From an uncultured Actinomycetes bacterium (GTDB lineage: Bacteria; Actinomycetota; Actinomycetes; Nanopelagicales; Nanopelagicaceae), in NCBI GenBank assembly GCA_903850565.1, contig CAINLV010000023.1, positions 1 through 64,000 on the forward strand: DNA of 64,000 bases, read 5' to 3'. A program made the translations under genes and the position numbers. The notes below the pieces were generated by a model. That model made no database searches. It saw nothing but the letters and a program-made list of their open reading frames with translations, and was not told the origin of the DNA. Positions 45,936 to 55,613 of the stretch are shown here, in pieces. Numbering within the stretch: the stretch's first letter is position 1; each line of letters opens with the position of its first letter.

Positions 45936-46832
45936 ATGACCCGTTCATTTATTCGGCGCTCGTGGAGCAGCCAAACTCCGGCGATTACTGTCATCCGGCT
46001 CTGGCTTGGAATAACTTGGATATACGCAGGGTGGAACAAAGCCACTGATTCTGGATTTCTTAATCAAGCCTCACCGCATTACATCGGGGCTCAACTAACT
46101 GGTTATTTGACCCATTCGCCAATTGCATTTCTTCTTCGCCACTTCATTGAGCATGCGACTTTGATTGGTTGGGTCGTCATGATCTCCGAATTTGCCATCG
46201 GCATTGCTGTCTTGGCAGGTGTGGCTCTATCCCTTGCAGCGCTCGGTGGCGCCGCGATGTCGGCGGGGTTGTGGTTGTCCACTTCGTGGAGCGTTCACCC
46301 ATATTTTCTAGGAAGCGACACCGCTTACATAGTTCTCTGGGTAGTTCTGTTGCTTTCGTTGCATCAAAAATCTTCCCGCAATAATTCTCGCACTGGCAAG
46401 GCGCAAGCGAAACTTATTCCTAACCTGAAAGATCGGCGCGAAGTCATTCGAATCGCCGCAGTTGGCGTTGCCTCAGTGGCTGCGGCAGTACTTGGCGGAC
46501 GGACCAAGAAGCAGATAATCGCACCTCTTGCTGGAACTCCTATTGTGAAACTAAGTGCCTTCGCAGTTGGCTCGACCATGAATTTCCAAGCCACGGACGG
46601 TTCGCCAGCGATTCTCTTTCGCACGAAAGCCGGTGTTTTTGCATATTCGGCAGTTTGTACCCATCAAGGTTGCACCGTTACTTATAGTTCCTCATCTCAT
46701 CTCATTGAATGTCCATGTCACGGTGGCCAATTTGATCCTTCACAGGGAGCCGCAGTGGTAGCAGGTCCACCTCCTACGCCGCTGGCAAAAATCAAGGTAA
46801 GCATTCAGGGCAGTCAGATCGTCCAAGGCTAA
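45936..46832 (+). CDS. DoxX/MauE-like membrane domain fused to a Rieske 2Fe-2S domain
   Basis: A 298-residue fusion. Residues about 15-142 hold four hydrophobic segments like DoxX (VIRLWLGITWIYAGWNKATD). A basic linker with DRREVIRIAAVGVAS (about 166-180), which looks like a twin-arginine signal and a fifth membrane segment, leads to a C-terminal Rieske domain. The Rieske ligands are C241 and H243 in CTHQGC, and C259 and H262 in CPCHGG. Such a protein could hold a 2Fe-2S centre on the outer face of the membrane. The start at ATG 45936 has AAGGCGG upstream; the longer frame runs through the tRNA. Confidence 0.85.
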   Translation: MTRSFIRRSWSSQTPAITVIRLWLGITWIYAGWNKATDSGFLNQASPHYIGAQLTGYLTHSPIAFLLRHFIEHATLIGWVVMISEFAIGIAVLAGVALSLAALGGAAMSAGLWLSTSWSVHPYFLGSDTAYIVLWVVLLLSLHQKSSRNNSRTGKAQAKLIPNLKDRREVIRIAAVGVASVAAAVLGGRTKKQIIAPLAGTPIVKLSAFAVGSTMNFQATDGSPAILFRTKAGVFAYSAVCTHQGCTVTYSSSSHLIECPCHGGQFDPSQGAAVVAGPPPTPLAKIKVSIQGSQIVQG

Positions 46833-46887
46833 AGCGGTCTGCACTAAGTATTTATCCCATCGTAACAACGCCGTAACTGCAGCCCTG

Positions 46888-46893
46888 TACTCT
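46888..46893 (+). promoter_or_regulatory. -10 element of the ACT-domain gene (leaderless)
   Basis: TACTCT ends 7 bases before the ATG at 46901. Confidence 0.45.
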
Positions 46894-46900
46894 TTCACCT

Positions 46901-47140
46901 ATGGCACTCTTCAAAATTCAGATAGCACTCCCAGATCGGCCTGGTTCATTAGGCGCTGTTGCTTCGGCAATTGGTTTTGCTGGGGGCGACATTCGTTCAT
47001 TAGTAGTTCTTCGAAGTGAAGATGGCCGCGGAATAGATGACATTACAGTCGCGGTTCCAGGATCTGACCCCACTGATTTGTTAGGCGTTCTCAATGCTAT
47101 CGGCGGCGTAGAAGTTATTTCAGTCCTGCCGGTTCAATAA
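46901..47140 (+). CDS. Single ACT-domain protein
   Basis: A 79-residue protein made of one ACT domain: FKIQIALPDRPGSLGAVASAIGFAGGDIRSLVV, with the D-x-P-G-x-L turn. ACT domains bind amino acids and regulate metabolic enzymes, usually as part of larger proteins. As a free domain its partner is unknown. It converges on galK, and the two overlap by 26 bp at their 3' ends. Confidence 0.8.
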   Translation: MALFKIQIALPDRPGSLGAVASAIGFAGGDIRSLVVLRSEDGRGIDDITVAVPGSDPTDLLGVLNAIGGVEVISVLPVQ

Positions 47141-48278
47141 CCTTGGCTCCATCGCTGGGCAGTGAGTTGAAAAATCTTGGAGATTTAAAGTGGGCTTCGG
47201 TAAAAGCTGTTGCGATAGCTTCTCGAATCTTTGGCGCATCTGCTCTGTGAATTAATGCGATTGCGCTGCCTCCGAAGCCACCGCCAACCATCCGCGCCCC
47301 CAGGGCGCCCATTGCTAGCGCGGTGTCGACAGCTAAGTCCAACTCGGGGCATGAGACGGTGTAATCGTCGCGCAGCGAAGCATGTGATTGATTCAGCAAT
47401 AATCCCAGTTCAGTGAAATTGCGAGCCTTCAGGGCCACCACAGCAGCCATGACTCGCTTCATTTCGGTCACTGCATGTTTGGCGCGGCGAAAGGTCAAAT
47501 CATCTAAGCGATGACCTTCTTCGTAGAGGTTGGCCACCGACAAGTCTCGAAGGGAGCTAATTCCCAAAATCCCTACTGCCTTTTCGCACGAGGCCCGTCG
47601 TTCGGCATATCCACCATCCACTAAGGAATGATGAGCTTGAGTATCGATAATGAGAAGTTCCAAATGTTCTGGAGCAATATCAAATGGAATTTTCTCAGTG
47701 GATAAATCGCGGCAATCAAGCATGATGGCACATCCAGCTTCGGCCATCAAGGAAATTGATTGATCCATGATTCCGCAGGGGACGCCAACGTAAATATTTT
47801 CGGCACGTTGAGTGATCCGGGCTAGATCAGGTAATGATTGCCCCAATTGAAATAAATGGTTCAAAGCCACAGCAACAGAACACTCCAAGGCAGCACTGGA
47901 AGATAGTCCCGCACCTAAGGGAACTTTGCCATCTATCAAGATATTCAGCCCTTGAAAATTTCTGGTACCTAATTTTTCACGAAGCGCCCACAGGACTCCT
48001 AATGGATACCGGGCCCAATGTTCTCCAGTAAGAGGAACGAGCATTTCATAATTTGTGGAAAATCCATCTTTAGGGCGTTGCATTGAAGCCAGGGTGATTG
48101 TCGAATCTTCTCTGCGAGATATCGCGACAGTAGTGACATCGTGAATCGCAAAGGGAAGGACAAATCCATCGCTATAGTCAATATGTTCACCGATGAGATT
48201 GACTCGGCCTGGAGCTTGAGCAACCACTTCGGGCTGGGTGTGGAAGGTTCTCAAAAATTCTTGCCAGATGTCGATCAT
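47115..48278 (-). CDS. galK: Galactokinase
   Basis: Phosphorylates galactose to galactose-1-phosphate in the Leloir pathway. The GHMP kinase of 387 residues has the galactokinase signature GRVNLIGEHIDYSDGFVLP, the ATP loop PLGAGLSSSAALECS and GGGFGGSAIALI near the C-terminus. The start ATG 48278 overlaps the galE stop as ATGA, which decides the start and shows coupling. It is the last gene of lacZ-galT-galE-galK. Confidence 0.95.
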   Translation of the reverse strand: MIDIWQEFLRTFHTQPEVVAQAPGRVNLIGEHIDYSDGFVLPFAIHDVTTVAISRREDSTITLASMQRPKDGFSTNYEMLVPLTGEHWARYPLGVLWALREKLGTRNFQGLNILIDGKVPLGAGLSSSAALECSVAVALNHLFQLGQSLPDLARITQRAENIYVGVPCGIMDQSISLMAEAGCAIMLDCRDLSTEKIPFDIAPEHLELLIIDTQAHHSLVDGGYAERRASCEKAVGILGISSLRDLSVANLYEEGHRLDDLTFRRAKHAVTEMKRVMAAVVALKARNFTELGLLLNQSHASLRDDYTVSCPELDLAVDTALAMGALGARMVGGGFGGSAIALIHRADAPKIREAIATAFTEAHFKSPRFFNSLPSDGAKVIEPAGLK

Positions 48279-49228
48279 TGAATTGAATTCCACGCATCCG
48301 AAACCATTTGGTTCAAGTCCAACGTTGGAGACCAGGTTAGATACTTGGAAGCCTTGGTAATATCTGCGATCAAAATGGCTGGATCCCCAGCCCTTCTTGA
48401 CGAAATTTCAGTGGGTATTTTCCGTCCTAAAACTCGTTCTGCGGCTGCAATTACCTCATTTACCGAATAACCGCCGCCACTACCTAAATTTATGATCTCA
48501 TGAGTCCCCGGTTGAGCCGCTTCCAAAGCTGATAGATGCGCGCCGATTAGATCGACTACGTGCACGTAGTCTCGAATGCAGGTGCCATCCTTGGTTGGCC
48601 AATCGACGCCAAATATTTTCAGAGGGTTTGATTCACTGGCTCTAAGCACATTGGGAATGAGATGAGTTTCCGGATTGTGCCGTTCAGTTTGCCAACCAGT
48701 TTTACTTCTTAAAGCACCAGCCACATTGAAGTAGCGCAAACTAATGGCTGCCAATCCGTATGCGCGGGATTGACTGGTGATCATGTAATCCACAGCCAGT
48801 TTGGATGCTCCGTAAGGGTTAGTGGGGTGAGTGATTTCATTTTCTGTGATGGGAATTTCCCTTGGCTCTCCATAAGTTGCCGCAGTGGAAGAGAAAACCA
48901 ACCTGGCTACATTAGCTTTCTTCATTTCATCCAAAAGAATCCGAGTTCCATAGACATTGGTTTCCCAATATATTTCCGGTTTCGTCACAGATTCACCAAC
49001 CAGTGATTTCGCACAAAAATGAAGTACCGCATCAACTCCTTGGAGTGCACCTGCTACTGCTTGGGAATTGAGTATGGACTCTTGAAATAGATCTGCACGG
49101 GCGTCAACAGATGAAGCGTGCCCAGTACTGCAATCGTCTAGAACGTTAACCGAATGACCTTGTTCTAAGAGCATGGCAACTGCCGTCGAACCGATATACC
49201 CCGCACCACCAGTAACTAAAACCTTCAT
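48275..49228 (-). CDS. galE: UDP-glucose 4-epimerase
   Basis: Interconverts UDP-galactose and UDP-glucose with bound NAD+. The extended SDR of 317 residues has the Rossmann loop VTGGAGYIGS, the catalytic Ser-x-x-Tyr-x-x-x-Lys set (FSSTAATYGEP and NPYGASKLAVDYMI) and a C-terminal sugar nucleotide domain. Its ATG overlaps the galT stop by one base (TAATG), and its stop overlaps the galK start. Confidence 0.95.
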   Translation of the reverse strand: MKVLVTGGAGYIGSTAVAMLLEQGHSVNVLDDCSTGHASSVDARADLFQESILNSQAVAGALQGVDAVLHFCAKSLVGESVTKPEIYWETNVYGTRILLDEMKKANVARLVFSSTAATYGEPREIPITENEITHPTNPYGASKLAVDYMITSQSRAYGLAAISLRYFNVAGALRSKTGWQTERHNPETHLIPNVLRASESNPLKIFGVDWPTKDGTCIRDYVHVVDLIGAHLSALEAAQPGTHEIINLGSGGGYSVNEVIAAAERVLGRKIPTEISSRRAGDPAILIADITKASKYLTWSPTLDLNQMVSDAWNSIQ

Positions 49229-50361
49229 TACAGGACCACTTCTCTCAACTGTGCCGCAGATTGTTCTGGCTTCATATCCATAATAAAAGCGCCCATTGCC
49301 GATTCCGAGCCGGCCAAATATTTCAATTTACCCGGTGCCCGCCGAATGCTGGTTATCTGCCAATGAAGGCGCAGCACATCTCTTCCGATTTTTACTGGAG
49401 CTTGATGCCAGGCAGCGATATAAGCCATAGGCATGCCGAATACTCCATCTAGGCGAAGGAGTACTTCTTTGGCAATGGCTGGGAAGGCGTCCGCTACTTC
49501 AGTACTCAACGTCGCCAAGTCCGGAACGGAAACCCGTGGTGCAACGTGAATTTCAAATGGGTACCGGGCCGCAAAGGGCACATAGGCAATCCAATGCTCA
49601 TTGGTGGCAACGATTCGAATTTCATCCCGCAATTCACGAGCGATGACATCATCTAAAAGGACTCGTTGGTATTTTTCAAAATAGGAAGTGGCTGATTCGA
49701 GCATTTTCTTTGGTTTGGGTGGCAGAAATGAATACGCATAAATCTGCCCATGAGGGTGGGCCAGGGTGACGCCGATTTCTTCGCCACGATTTTCGAAAGG
49801 GAAGATATGCTCGACGAAATCTTTTTGCGAAAGTGCTCGGGTGCGGTCTCGCCAAGCCTCCATGACGGTTCGCATTTGATGATCTTCCAACTGACCGAAG
49901 GAAGTTGAATGATCAGAGGTAAAGCAGACAACTTCACAAATTCCTGCAGCATCTGGGATTTGGGTGTCGGTGCCTTGATTTTCCGGCAAGTGCCATTGTG
50001 GGTCTGGCTCTTTTAAAGAGGGAAAGCGATTGTCGAAAACCACAACTTCATAGTCGCTGTCGGGAATTTCTGACAGGAGATCGCCATGAGTCGGACAGAG
50101 TGGACACAATTCTTTTGGCGGTAGAAAGATCCGACCTTGGCGATGGGCGGCTATAGCAATCCATTCATCGGTGAGTAAATCAAGGCGCATCTGGCCAATC
50201 GGCGGCTGATCATCGGCTGGACGCTGATCGAGAGCAGTGCGGACCTGACCCTGTGTGTCGTAGTACCGAATGCGTCGGGCATCTGCCATGGGTAGATCAG
50301 TACGAACTACCCCAGCATCTAGCGGAACGCTATTTTCAGGCTGCAAATTTGCTTCAGTCAC
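49228..50361 (-). CDS. galT: Galactose-1-phosphate uridylyltransferase
   Basis: Exchanges UMP between UDP-glucose and galactose-1-phosphate. The 377-residue HIT-superfamily enzyme has the nucleophile motif LAHPHGQIYAY and zinc-type ligands in ELCPLCPTHGD. It starts with GTG 50361. TAAGAT stands 8 bases upstream, which may be a second promoter inside the operon, 37 bp after the lacZ stop. Confidence 0.94.
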   Translation of the reverse strand: MTEANLQPENSVPLDAGVVRTDLPMADARRIRYYDTQGQVRTALDQRPADDQPPIGQMRLDLLTDEWIAIAAHRQGRIFLPPKELCPLCPTHGDLLSEIPDSDYEVVVFDNRFPSLKEPDPQWHLPENQGTDTQIPDAAGICEVVCFTSDHSTSFGQLEDHQMRTVMEAWRDRTRALSQKDFVEHIFPFENRGEEIGVTLAHPHGQIYAYSFLPPKPKKMLESATSYFEKYQRVLLDDVIARELRDEIRIVATNEHWIAYVPFAARYPFEIHVAPRVSVPDLATLSTEVADAFPAIAKEVLLRLDGVFGMPMAYIAAWHQAPVKIGRDVLRLHWQITSIRRAPGKLKYLAGSESAMGAFIMDMKPEQSAAQLREVVL

Positions 50362-50397
50362 AGTCGGAAATCTTATCGGTCGCTGTGGACCCTGGGG

Positions 50398-53300
50398 CTA
50401 TTCCGTTAGGAATGTCCAGCCCCAGGTATAAGTGCCTGGCTTGATGATGTATTTCTCGATGGTATCTGGTCCACAAGAAGCAGTGCCCACACCTCGATGC
50501 GCAACATCGATCGTGACGACGGTATTTCCGGAGGCTCGAAGTTCCACATCGTGGGTGGCCTTAGCGATATCTAGCGCGCGATGTGGCGTGACGCTGACTT
50601 GCAGTGGGACATCCATCAAAATGCGAATTTGTTCTCCTTTGCCACCAGTGAGCTTTACCCAACGAACTCCGCTGTGACCGCCATTCTCCTGTGGTTTAAC
50701 GTAAGGGATGTATTGATCGGCAACGGTTGAGGTCCAATGATGAACCTTCGCAATTTTGCGATCTGGATAGTTTTCATATGGCCCGGCACCAAAGTATTCC
50801 AAGTTGGCCAGCGCCCCATCTAATTCGAAGACTGTTCCAATTCTGGCTACATCATCAAGCACCTTGGGTAGTTGAACCGTTTCTGTGACTCGGAGCCCGC
50901 TGATGACTTGCTCCACTACCTGCTTGTGTTTGATTTCGATACCAGTACTGGTTCTCCAAGTTGTAGTGATTGTCGTAGCCTGGGCGCCTCGAACTACCTT
51001 ACAAGCAGCACGTTCGAGAACTGGCAGACCCCAATTCATCCACTTTAACGCGATATGACCAATCACATCATTATCGGTAGGAGCCCGGAAGAGAGTTAGC
51101 GAAGGCGTTGTGACCCCGTGAGGTAAATTAATCTCTCCGGTGCTGTCAATGATTGAGGAGAGCTCGTTGACCTTAGAGAACTTGGGTCGTGAAATTTTCT
51201 TCGAAGGCAACCCGAATTGCAACCAGCCGATTTCGGTATTGGCAGGTGCCCATGGAGTCTGCTTTTTCACAATTGTCGTGAAGGTGATGAACCGCTCTCC
51301 GGGAGCGGAGATGGTTTTCAATCGTGACGAAGTGACCGAAACAACCAAGCTCTTTCTTGGCTTCAACGCACCAATGGCAACTTTTCCGGAATCAACTACG
51401 TCGCCTTCGATCGTAATTTCCCAGCGCAACTCATAGGCCTGAGTATTCACAAAGAAATTCTTGTTGAATACGGTGAATTTTCCAGATGCTGGTGAAGTGC
51501 TGGTTATTCGAAGCGGTTGCGCAATTGCTTTAAATTCACTCATTGCCGGTTTCGGAGTTCGGTCTGGGAAGACCATGCCGTCGCAGCAGAAATTGCCATC
51601 ATGTCTGGTTTCGCCAAAATCTCCACCATAAGCAGAACGAACGGTTCCATCAGCTAAATGTTGCTCAATTCCATGATCCCAAAACTCCCAAATGAATCCG
51701 CCTTGAAGACCTGGAAGAGTGTGAATGGCTTGCCAATATTCGGCCAAGGTTCCATTGCTATTTCCCATTGCATGCGAATATTCACACATAATTAATGGGC
51801 GATCCAAAAGTTTGGAAGTGGCATATTTTGTAATGGCAGCGATAGATGGGTACATGGGACAGACGACATCTGTTACCGAATGGCCTTTAGTCCAGTTACC
51901 TCGCACTGCGCCCTCGTAGTGAAGCGGTCGCGAGCTATCGAAATTTCGAACAAAAGCAGCAGCAGCTTCGTGATTAACGCCGTGCCCAGACTCGTTTCCA
52001 AGCGACCACATTATTACGCTGGCATGATGGATATCACGGGCAACCATTCTGGCATTGCGATCCACAAAAGCATTGAGATAACGGGCATCGTTGCAAATGC
52101 TGTCTTGGAAGGCATGTGATTCGATATTTGCTTCACCGACGACATAGAAACCAAGTTCATCGCAGAGATCGAGAAGAGCTGGATCATTGGGGTAGTGCGA
52201 TGTTCGCACAGCATTGAAATTGAATTTCTTCATTTCCAACAAATCATTGCGGATGTCTTCTTTCGTCAGGACGCGACCAGTTTTTGGATGAAAGTCATGG
52301 CGGTTAACGCCATAGATAATAATTCTTTCACCGTTGACTAATAGATCGTGGCCAGAAATCTCAACACTTCGAAAACCAATTCTTTGGGTAAATTTCTGAA
52401 CTACTTCACCTTGTGGATTTTTTAGTTCGACACTTAAAGAGTAGAGATTGGGCGCTTCGGCAGACCAGGCTTTGATATTTTCAAATTGGTTGTTAAAGGT
52501 GACATAGCCAGGAGTCGGTGGCTCTAGTTCCTTCAAAGTCGAAAGCACATTGGCTGGAATTTTCCCGTCCCAATATTCGCCGTGGAAATAGTTGCTGCCT
52601 ACGCGTTTATGTTCTGGAGAAACTTCAGTCCAATTTGGCCGAATGTGGGTTTGGAGCGTCTTTGACATAGGAAGAGCAGCTTTTTTCGTTGAACCCATGA
52701 GCGATGCGGTCACCGTCCATCCCACAGATGATGTGCTATTTCGCGATCCCAAGAAGGCGCGGATATTCAAGGTTCCAGTGGTTGTGTCCTTTTTCAAGCC
52801 GGCGGTTGCATAAAAGCGAGAAATAAAGACGTCGGGAGTGGTAAATAACTTCACTGAACGAGTTATTCCGCCATGCCACCATTGATCTTGGTCTTCAACG
52901 AAGGTGGCATCAGACCATTTCACGATCTTTATTTGCAGGTGGTTCTTGCTCTTGATGAGGTAATCCGTAATATCGAAATCGGAGGCCAATCTAGAATCTT
53001 TGGCAACACCAACTTCCTTGCCATTGACCGAGATAACCGCAACCGATTCAAATCCACCAAGTTGAAGGACGATTCGTCGACCTGCCCACCCTTTTGGTAG
53101 TGAAAATTCTCGTTCGTATATACCTGTGGGATTTATTGCGGGAGAATCTGGAGGAAGTTCATCAAAAGGCATTTGCACATTCGTGTAGATGGGTTTATCC
53201 CAAAAAGTTTTCGATTCTGGTTGAACTGTCCAAAGGCCAGGAACAGGAATCTCATCCCAATCTTGTCCAGGTAGTAAATCTGGGGATGTTAGAAGTTGAA

Positions 53301-53400
53301 ATCGCCAAATCCCATCTAGTGAGATTTCCTCTGTGTGCTCAATGTTGAGCATAGGAAGTCGGTTAACAGAAGTAGTTTCAGGGCTATTCCAATATTTCAC
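50398..53400 (-). CDS. lacZ: Beta-galactosidase, GH2
   Basis: Hydrolyses terminal beta-galactosides such as lactose. The 1000-residue protein is full length for the LacZ class of GH2. It has the sugar-binding N-domain, two immunoglobulin-like domains and a TIM barrel with the acid/base E470 in WSLGNESGHG and the nucleophile E540 in IMCEYSHAMGNSNG, followed by the beta-galactosidase small-chain domain. GVNRHDFHPKTGR is also typical. The start is GTG 53400 with AGGAGA 6 bases upstream. No signal peptide is visible, so it should act inside the cell on an imported substrate. It is the first gene of lacZ-galT-galE-galK. Confidence 0.95.
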   Translation of the reverse strand: MKYWNSPETTSVNRLPMLNIEHTEEISLDGIWRFQLLTSPDLLPGQDWDEIPVPGLWTVQPESKTFWDKPIYTNVQMPFDELPPDSPAINPTGIYEREFSLPKGWAGRRIVLQLGGFESVAVISVNGKEVGVAKDSRLASDFDITDYLIKSKNHLQIKIVKWSDATFVEDQDQWWHGGITRSVKLFTTPDVFISRFYATAGLKKDTTTGTLNIRAFLGSRNSTSSVGWTVTASLMGSTKKAALPMSKTLQTHIRPNWTEVSPEHKRVGSNYFHGEYWDGKIPANVLSTLKELEPPTPGYVTFNNQFENIKAWSAEAPNLYSLSVELKNPQGEVVQKFTQRIGFRSVEISGHDLLVNGERIIIYGVNRHDFHPKTGRVLTKEDIRNDLLEMKKFNFNAVRTSHYPNDPALLDLCDELGFYVVGEANIESHAFQDSICNDARYLNAFVDRNARMVARDIHHASVIMWSLGNESGHGVNHEAAAAFVRNFDSSRPLHYEGAVRGNWTKGHSVTDVVCPMYPSIAAITKYATSKLLDRPLIMCEYSHAMGNSNGTLAEYWQAIHTLPGLQGGFIWEFWDHGIEQHLADGTVRSAYGGDFGETRHDGNFCCDGMVFPDRTPKPAMSEFKAIAQPLRITSTSPASGKFTVFNKNFFVNTQAYELRWEITIEGDVVDSGKVAIGALKPRKSLVVSVTSSRLKTISAPGERFITFTTIVKKQTPWAPANTEIGWLQFGLPSKKISRPKFSKVNELSSIIDSTGEINLPHGVTTPSLTLFRAPTDNDVIGHIALKWMNWGLPVLERAACKVVRGAQATTITTTWRTSTGIEIKHKQVVEQVISGLRVTETVQLPKVLDDVARIGTVFELDGALANLEYFGAGPYENYPDRKIAKVHHWTSTVADQYIPYVKPQENGGHSGVRWVKLTGGKGEQIRILMDVPLQVSVTPHRALDIAKATHDVELRASGNTVVTIDVAHRGVGTASCGPDTIEKYIIKPGTYTWGWTFLTE

Positions 53401-53443
53401 AAAAATCTCCTAGATTCAGTTGGACACAATCCGAACTCTAGTC

Positions 53444-53449
53444 AGATTA
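53444..53449 (-). promoter_or_regulatory. -10 element of the lacZ-gal operon
   Basis: TAATCT on the minus strand, about 44 bases before the lacZ GTG. It shares two bases with the -10 element proposed for the divergent alpha-galactosidase gene. A CCGAA...TTCGG pair (53431-53435 and 53457-53461) flanks both and may be an operator. Confidence 0.42.
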
Positions 53450-53453
53450 GAAT
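53448..53453 (+). promoter_or_regulatory. -10 element of the alpha-galactosidase gene
   Basis: TAGAAT on the plus strand, 39 bases before the GTG start, leaving room for a short leader with a GGAG site. Overlap with the lacZ -10 means the two promoters cannot easily be used by two polymerases at once. Confidence 0.42.
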
Positions 53454-53492
53454 TGTTTCGGCAGTATCCCCGCCGCGAAATGGAGAATGTGC

Positions 53493-55613
53493 GTGAGTTC
53501 AAGAAAATTGATTCAACTTCGGTCTGATTCTTCGACCATCATCTTTGAGGCTCACGACGAAGTTCTCTCCGTGTTGTATTGGGGCGCCGATTTTCAAATA
53601 TTGGAAAATGTTGACGATCTAAAATTTGCGACTACGAATCCGGTTTCCAATAGCAGTTTTGATACTCCACTCACAGCCGGCGTAATGCGAGAACATTCTC
53701 GTGGCTTCTTAGGCCACCCCACACTTTCTGGCCATCGCAACGGAAAAGCATGGTCAACACAATTCTGCCTCGTCGATTATTCGCATCAAGGTAACGTTTT
53801 GATTGCGCACTTGGAAGACAAGACCGCCCAACTTCATGTCGAAATGGCATACCGGCTTTCATCTGAAGGCATCATCAAAGTCGATGCAGTTTTGACCAAT
53901 AGTGGCGAAAGCAATTATTCCTTGGACGAATTCCTCTTTTGGTTTCCGCTAGCTGATCGAGCACAAGAAGTCCTGGACTTCACCGGCCGATGGTCTCGAG
54001 AACGCCATCCGCAGCGTCGCCCGATTGTCTCTGGGCTTACTACGCGCGAAATTAGAGAAGGTCGAACTGGACACGATTACACCATTGCCCAACTGGCGCT
54101 TGCAAACGGCACTTCATTCGCCGCTGGCGAGGCGTGGGCGTTGAGTGTGGCCTGGAGTGGGAATTCGGTTCACCATATTGAACGGTTGGCCGATGGAGTG
54201 CAATCCATCGGGGCCGGGGAACTCTTATTGCCCGGGGAGATCATTCTCGCTCCTGGGGCCAGTCATCAGATTCCTGGTGTGGTCGCCAATTTCAGCAAAA
54301 ATGGCTTAGACGGACTTAGCCACAATTATCACTCTTGGCTCCGAGCTCGTCCGAGCCACCCAACCAATATTCGTCCGCGACCATTGACCTTAAATGTGTG
54401 GGAAGCGGTCTATTTTGCCCATGATGAAGCCACGATAAAAGAGATTGCCGATGTGGCGGCCGAAATCGGCGTAGAGCGTATGGTCCTAGACGATGGTTGG
54501 TTCCATGACCGTCGAAACGATCATGCTGGACTGGGCGATTGGGTGGTTGATCCTGCGGTATGGCCCAATGGCTTGGGATCCATTATCAAATATATTAACG
54601 AGAAAGGAATTGAATTTGGTCTGTGGTTTGAAGGCGAGATGGTCAATCCAGATTCCGACCTTTATCGCGCCCACCCAGAATGGATTTTGCACGAGGCAGA
54701 CCGAATCCCGCCACTTTGGCGTGACCAACTAGTACTAGATCTTTCTCATCCTGGAGCTTTTGATCATGTTCTGGGCCAGACCGATGCAATTCTGTCGGAA
54801 TACAACATTGCCTACATCAAATGGGATCACAATCGAGCCCTGGTCGAAGCAGGTCATTTGGGCCAGGCCTCAGTTCACAATCAAACCGCAGCGATCTATC
54901 GCCTCTTTGCCGAACTCAAGCAACGTCACCCCAACTTGGAAATAGAAAGTTGTGCATCCGGGGGAGCGCGAATCGACTTAGGTGTTGTGAATGTGGTGGA
55001 TCGATTCTGGACCAGCGATAACAACGATGCGCTAGAACGTCAGACTATTCAACGTTGGACGGGATTGGTTTTTCCACCGGAATTATTGGGCACTCACATT
55101 GGCCCAACCCATGGACATCAAACGGCACGTACTCATGAAATAAGTTTTCGGGCCATCAACGCCATTTTCGGGCACGCTGGCATCGAGTGGAATGTGACTG
55201 AAGCTAGTCCAGAAGAATTGGCCATCTTGAAGAAGTGGGCGGCACTTTATAAGTCCAAGCGAAATATGCTGCACTCGGGCCGAACCGTTCGCGTTGATCA
55301 TCCCGATTCCAATGCATTTCTCTACGGAGTTGTTGCACAAGATCAGAGCGAGGCCCTTTTCGCATATGTGCAACATCGGATGAACCAAGCAAACTTCCCG
55401 GCGATGGCACTAATTCCAGGGCTAGATCCCACTTCGCTCTACGAGGTAAAGGTTCTCAATGAAGTAGGAAAGCCACGAGCGCTTCAGGTCAAGAATCCAC
55501 CTTGGATTAAAGGGGTAACCCTAAGCGGTGCCGCACTTGCCAATGTGGGAGTTCGGCCACCAATCTTGGCGCCTGAAAATGCAATCTTAATTCAGGTAAC
55601 TAGAGTCTCCTGA
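53493..55613 (+). CDS. Alpha-galactosidase, GH36
   Basis: Hydrolyses alpha-galactosides such as melibiose or raffinose-type sugars. The 706-residue GH36 enzyme has the N-terminal beta domain and a TIM barrel with LDDGWFHDRRND, the nucleophile D445 in YIKWDHNRAL and the acid/base D509 in FWTSDNNDALER. The start GTG 53493 is 7 bases from a GGAG site; the ATG two codons earlier is too close to it. There is no signal peptide, so it is cytoplasmic. Divergent from lacZ, it shares the Leloir genes for its released galactose. Confidence 0.94.
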   Translation: MSSRKLIQLRSDSSTIIFEAHDEVLSVLYWGADFQILENVDDLKFATTNPVSNSSFDTPLTAGVMREHSRGFLGHPTLSGHRNGKAWSTQFCLVDYSHQGNVLIAHLEDKTAQLHVEMAYRLSSEGIIKVDAVLTNSGESNYSLDEFLFWFPLADRAQEVLDFTGRWSRERHPQRRPIVSGLTTREIREGRTGHDYTIAQLALANGTSFAAGEAWALSVAWSGNSVHHIERLADGVQSIGAGELLLPGEIILAPGASHQIPGVVANFSKNGLDGLSHNYHSWLRARPSHPTNIRPRPLTLNVWEAVYFAHDEATIKEIADVAAEIGVERMVLDDGWFHDRRNDHAGLGDWVVDPAVWPNGLGSIIKYINEKGIEFGLWFEGEMVNPDSDLYRAHPEWILHEADRIPPLWRDQLVLDLSHPGAFDHVLGQTDAILSEYNIAYIKWDHNRALVEAGHLGQASVHNQTAAIYRLFAELKQRHPNLEIESCASGGARIDLGVVNVVDRFWTSDNNDALERQTIQRWTGLVFPPELLGTHIGPTHGHQTARTHEISFRAINAIFGHAGIEWNVTEASPEELAILKKWAALYKSKRNMLHSGRTVRVDHPDSNAFLYGVVAQDQSEALFAYVQHRMNQANFPAMALIPGLDPTSLYEVKVLNEVGKPRALQVKNPPWIKGVTLSGAALANVGVRPPILAPENAILIQVTRVS

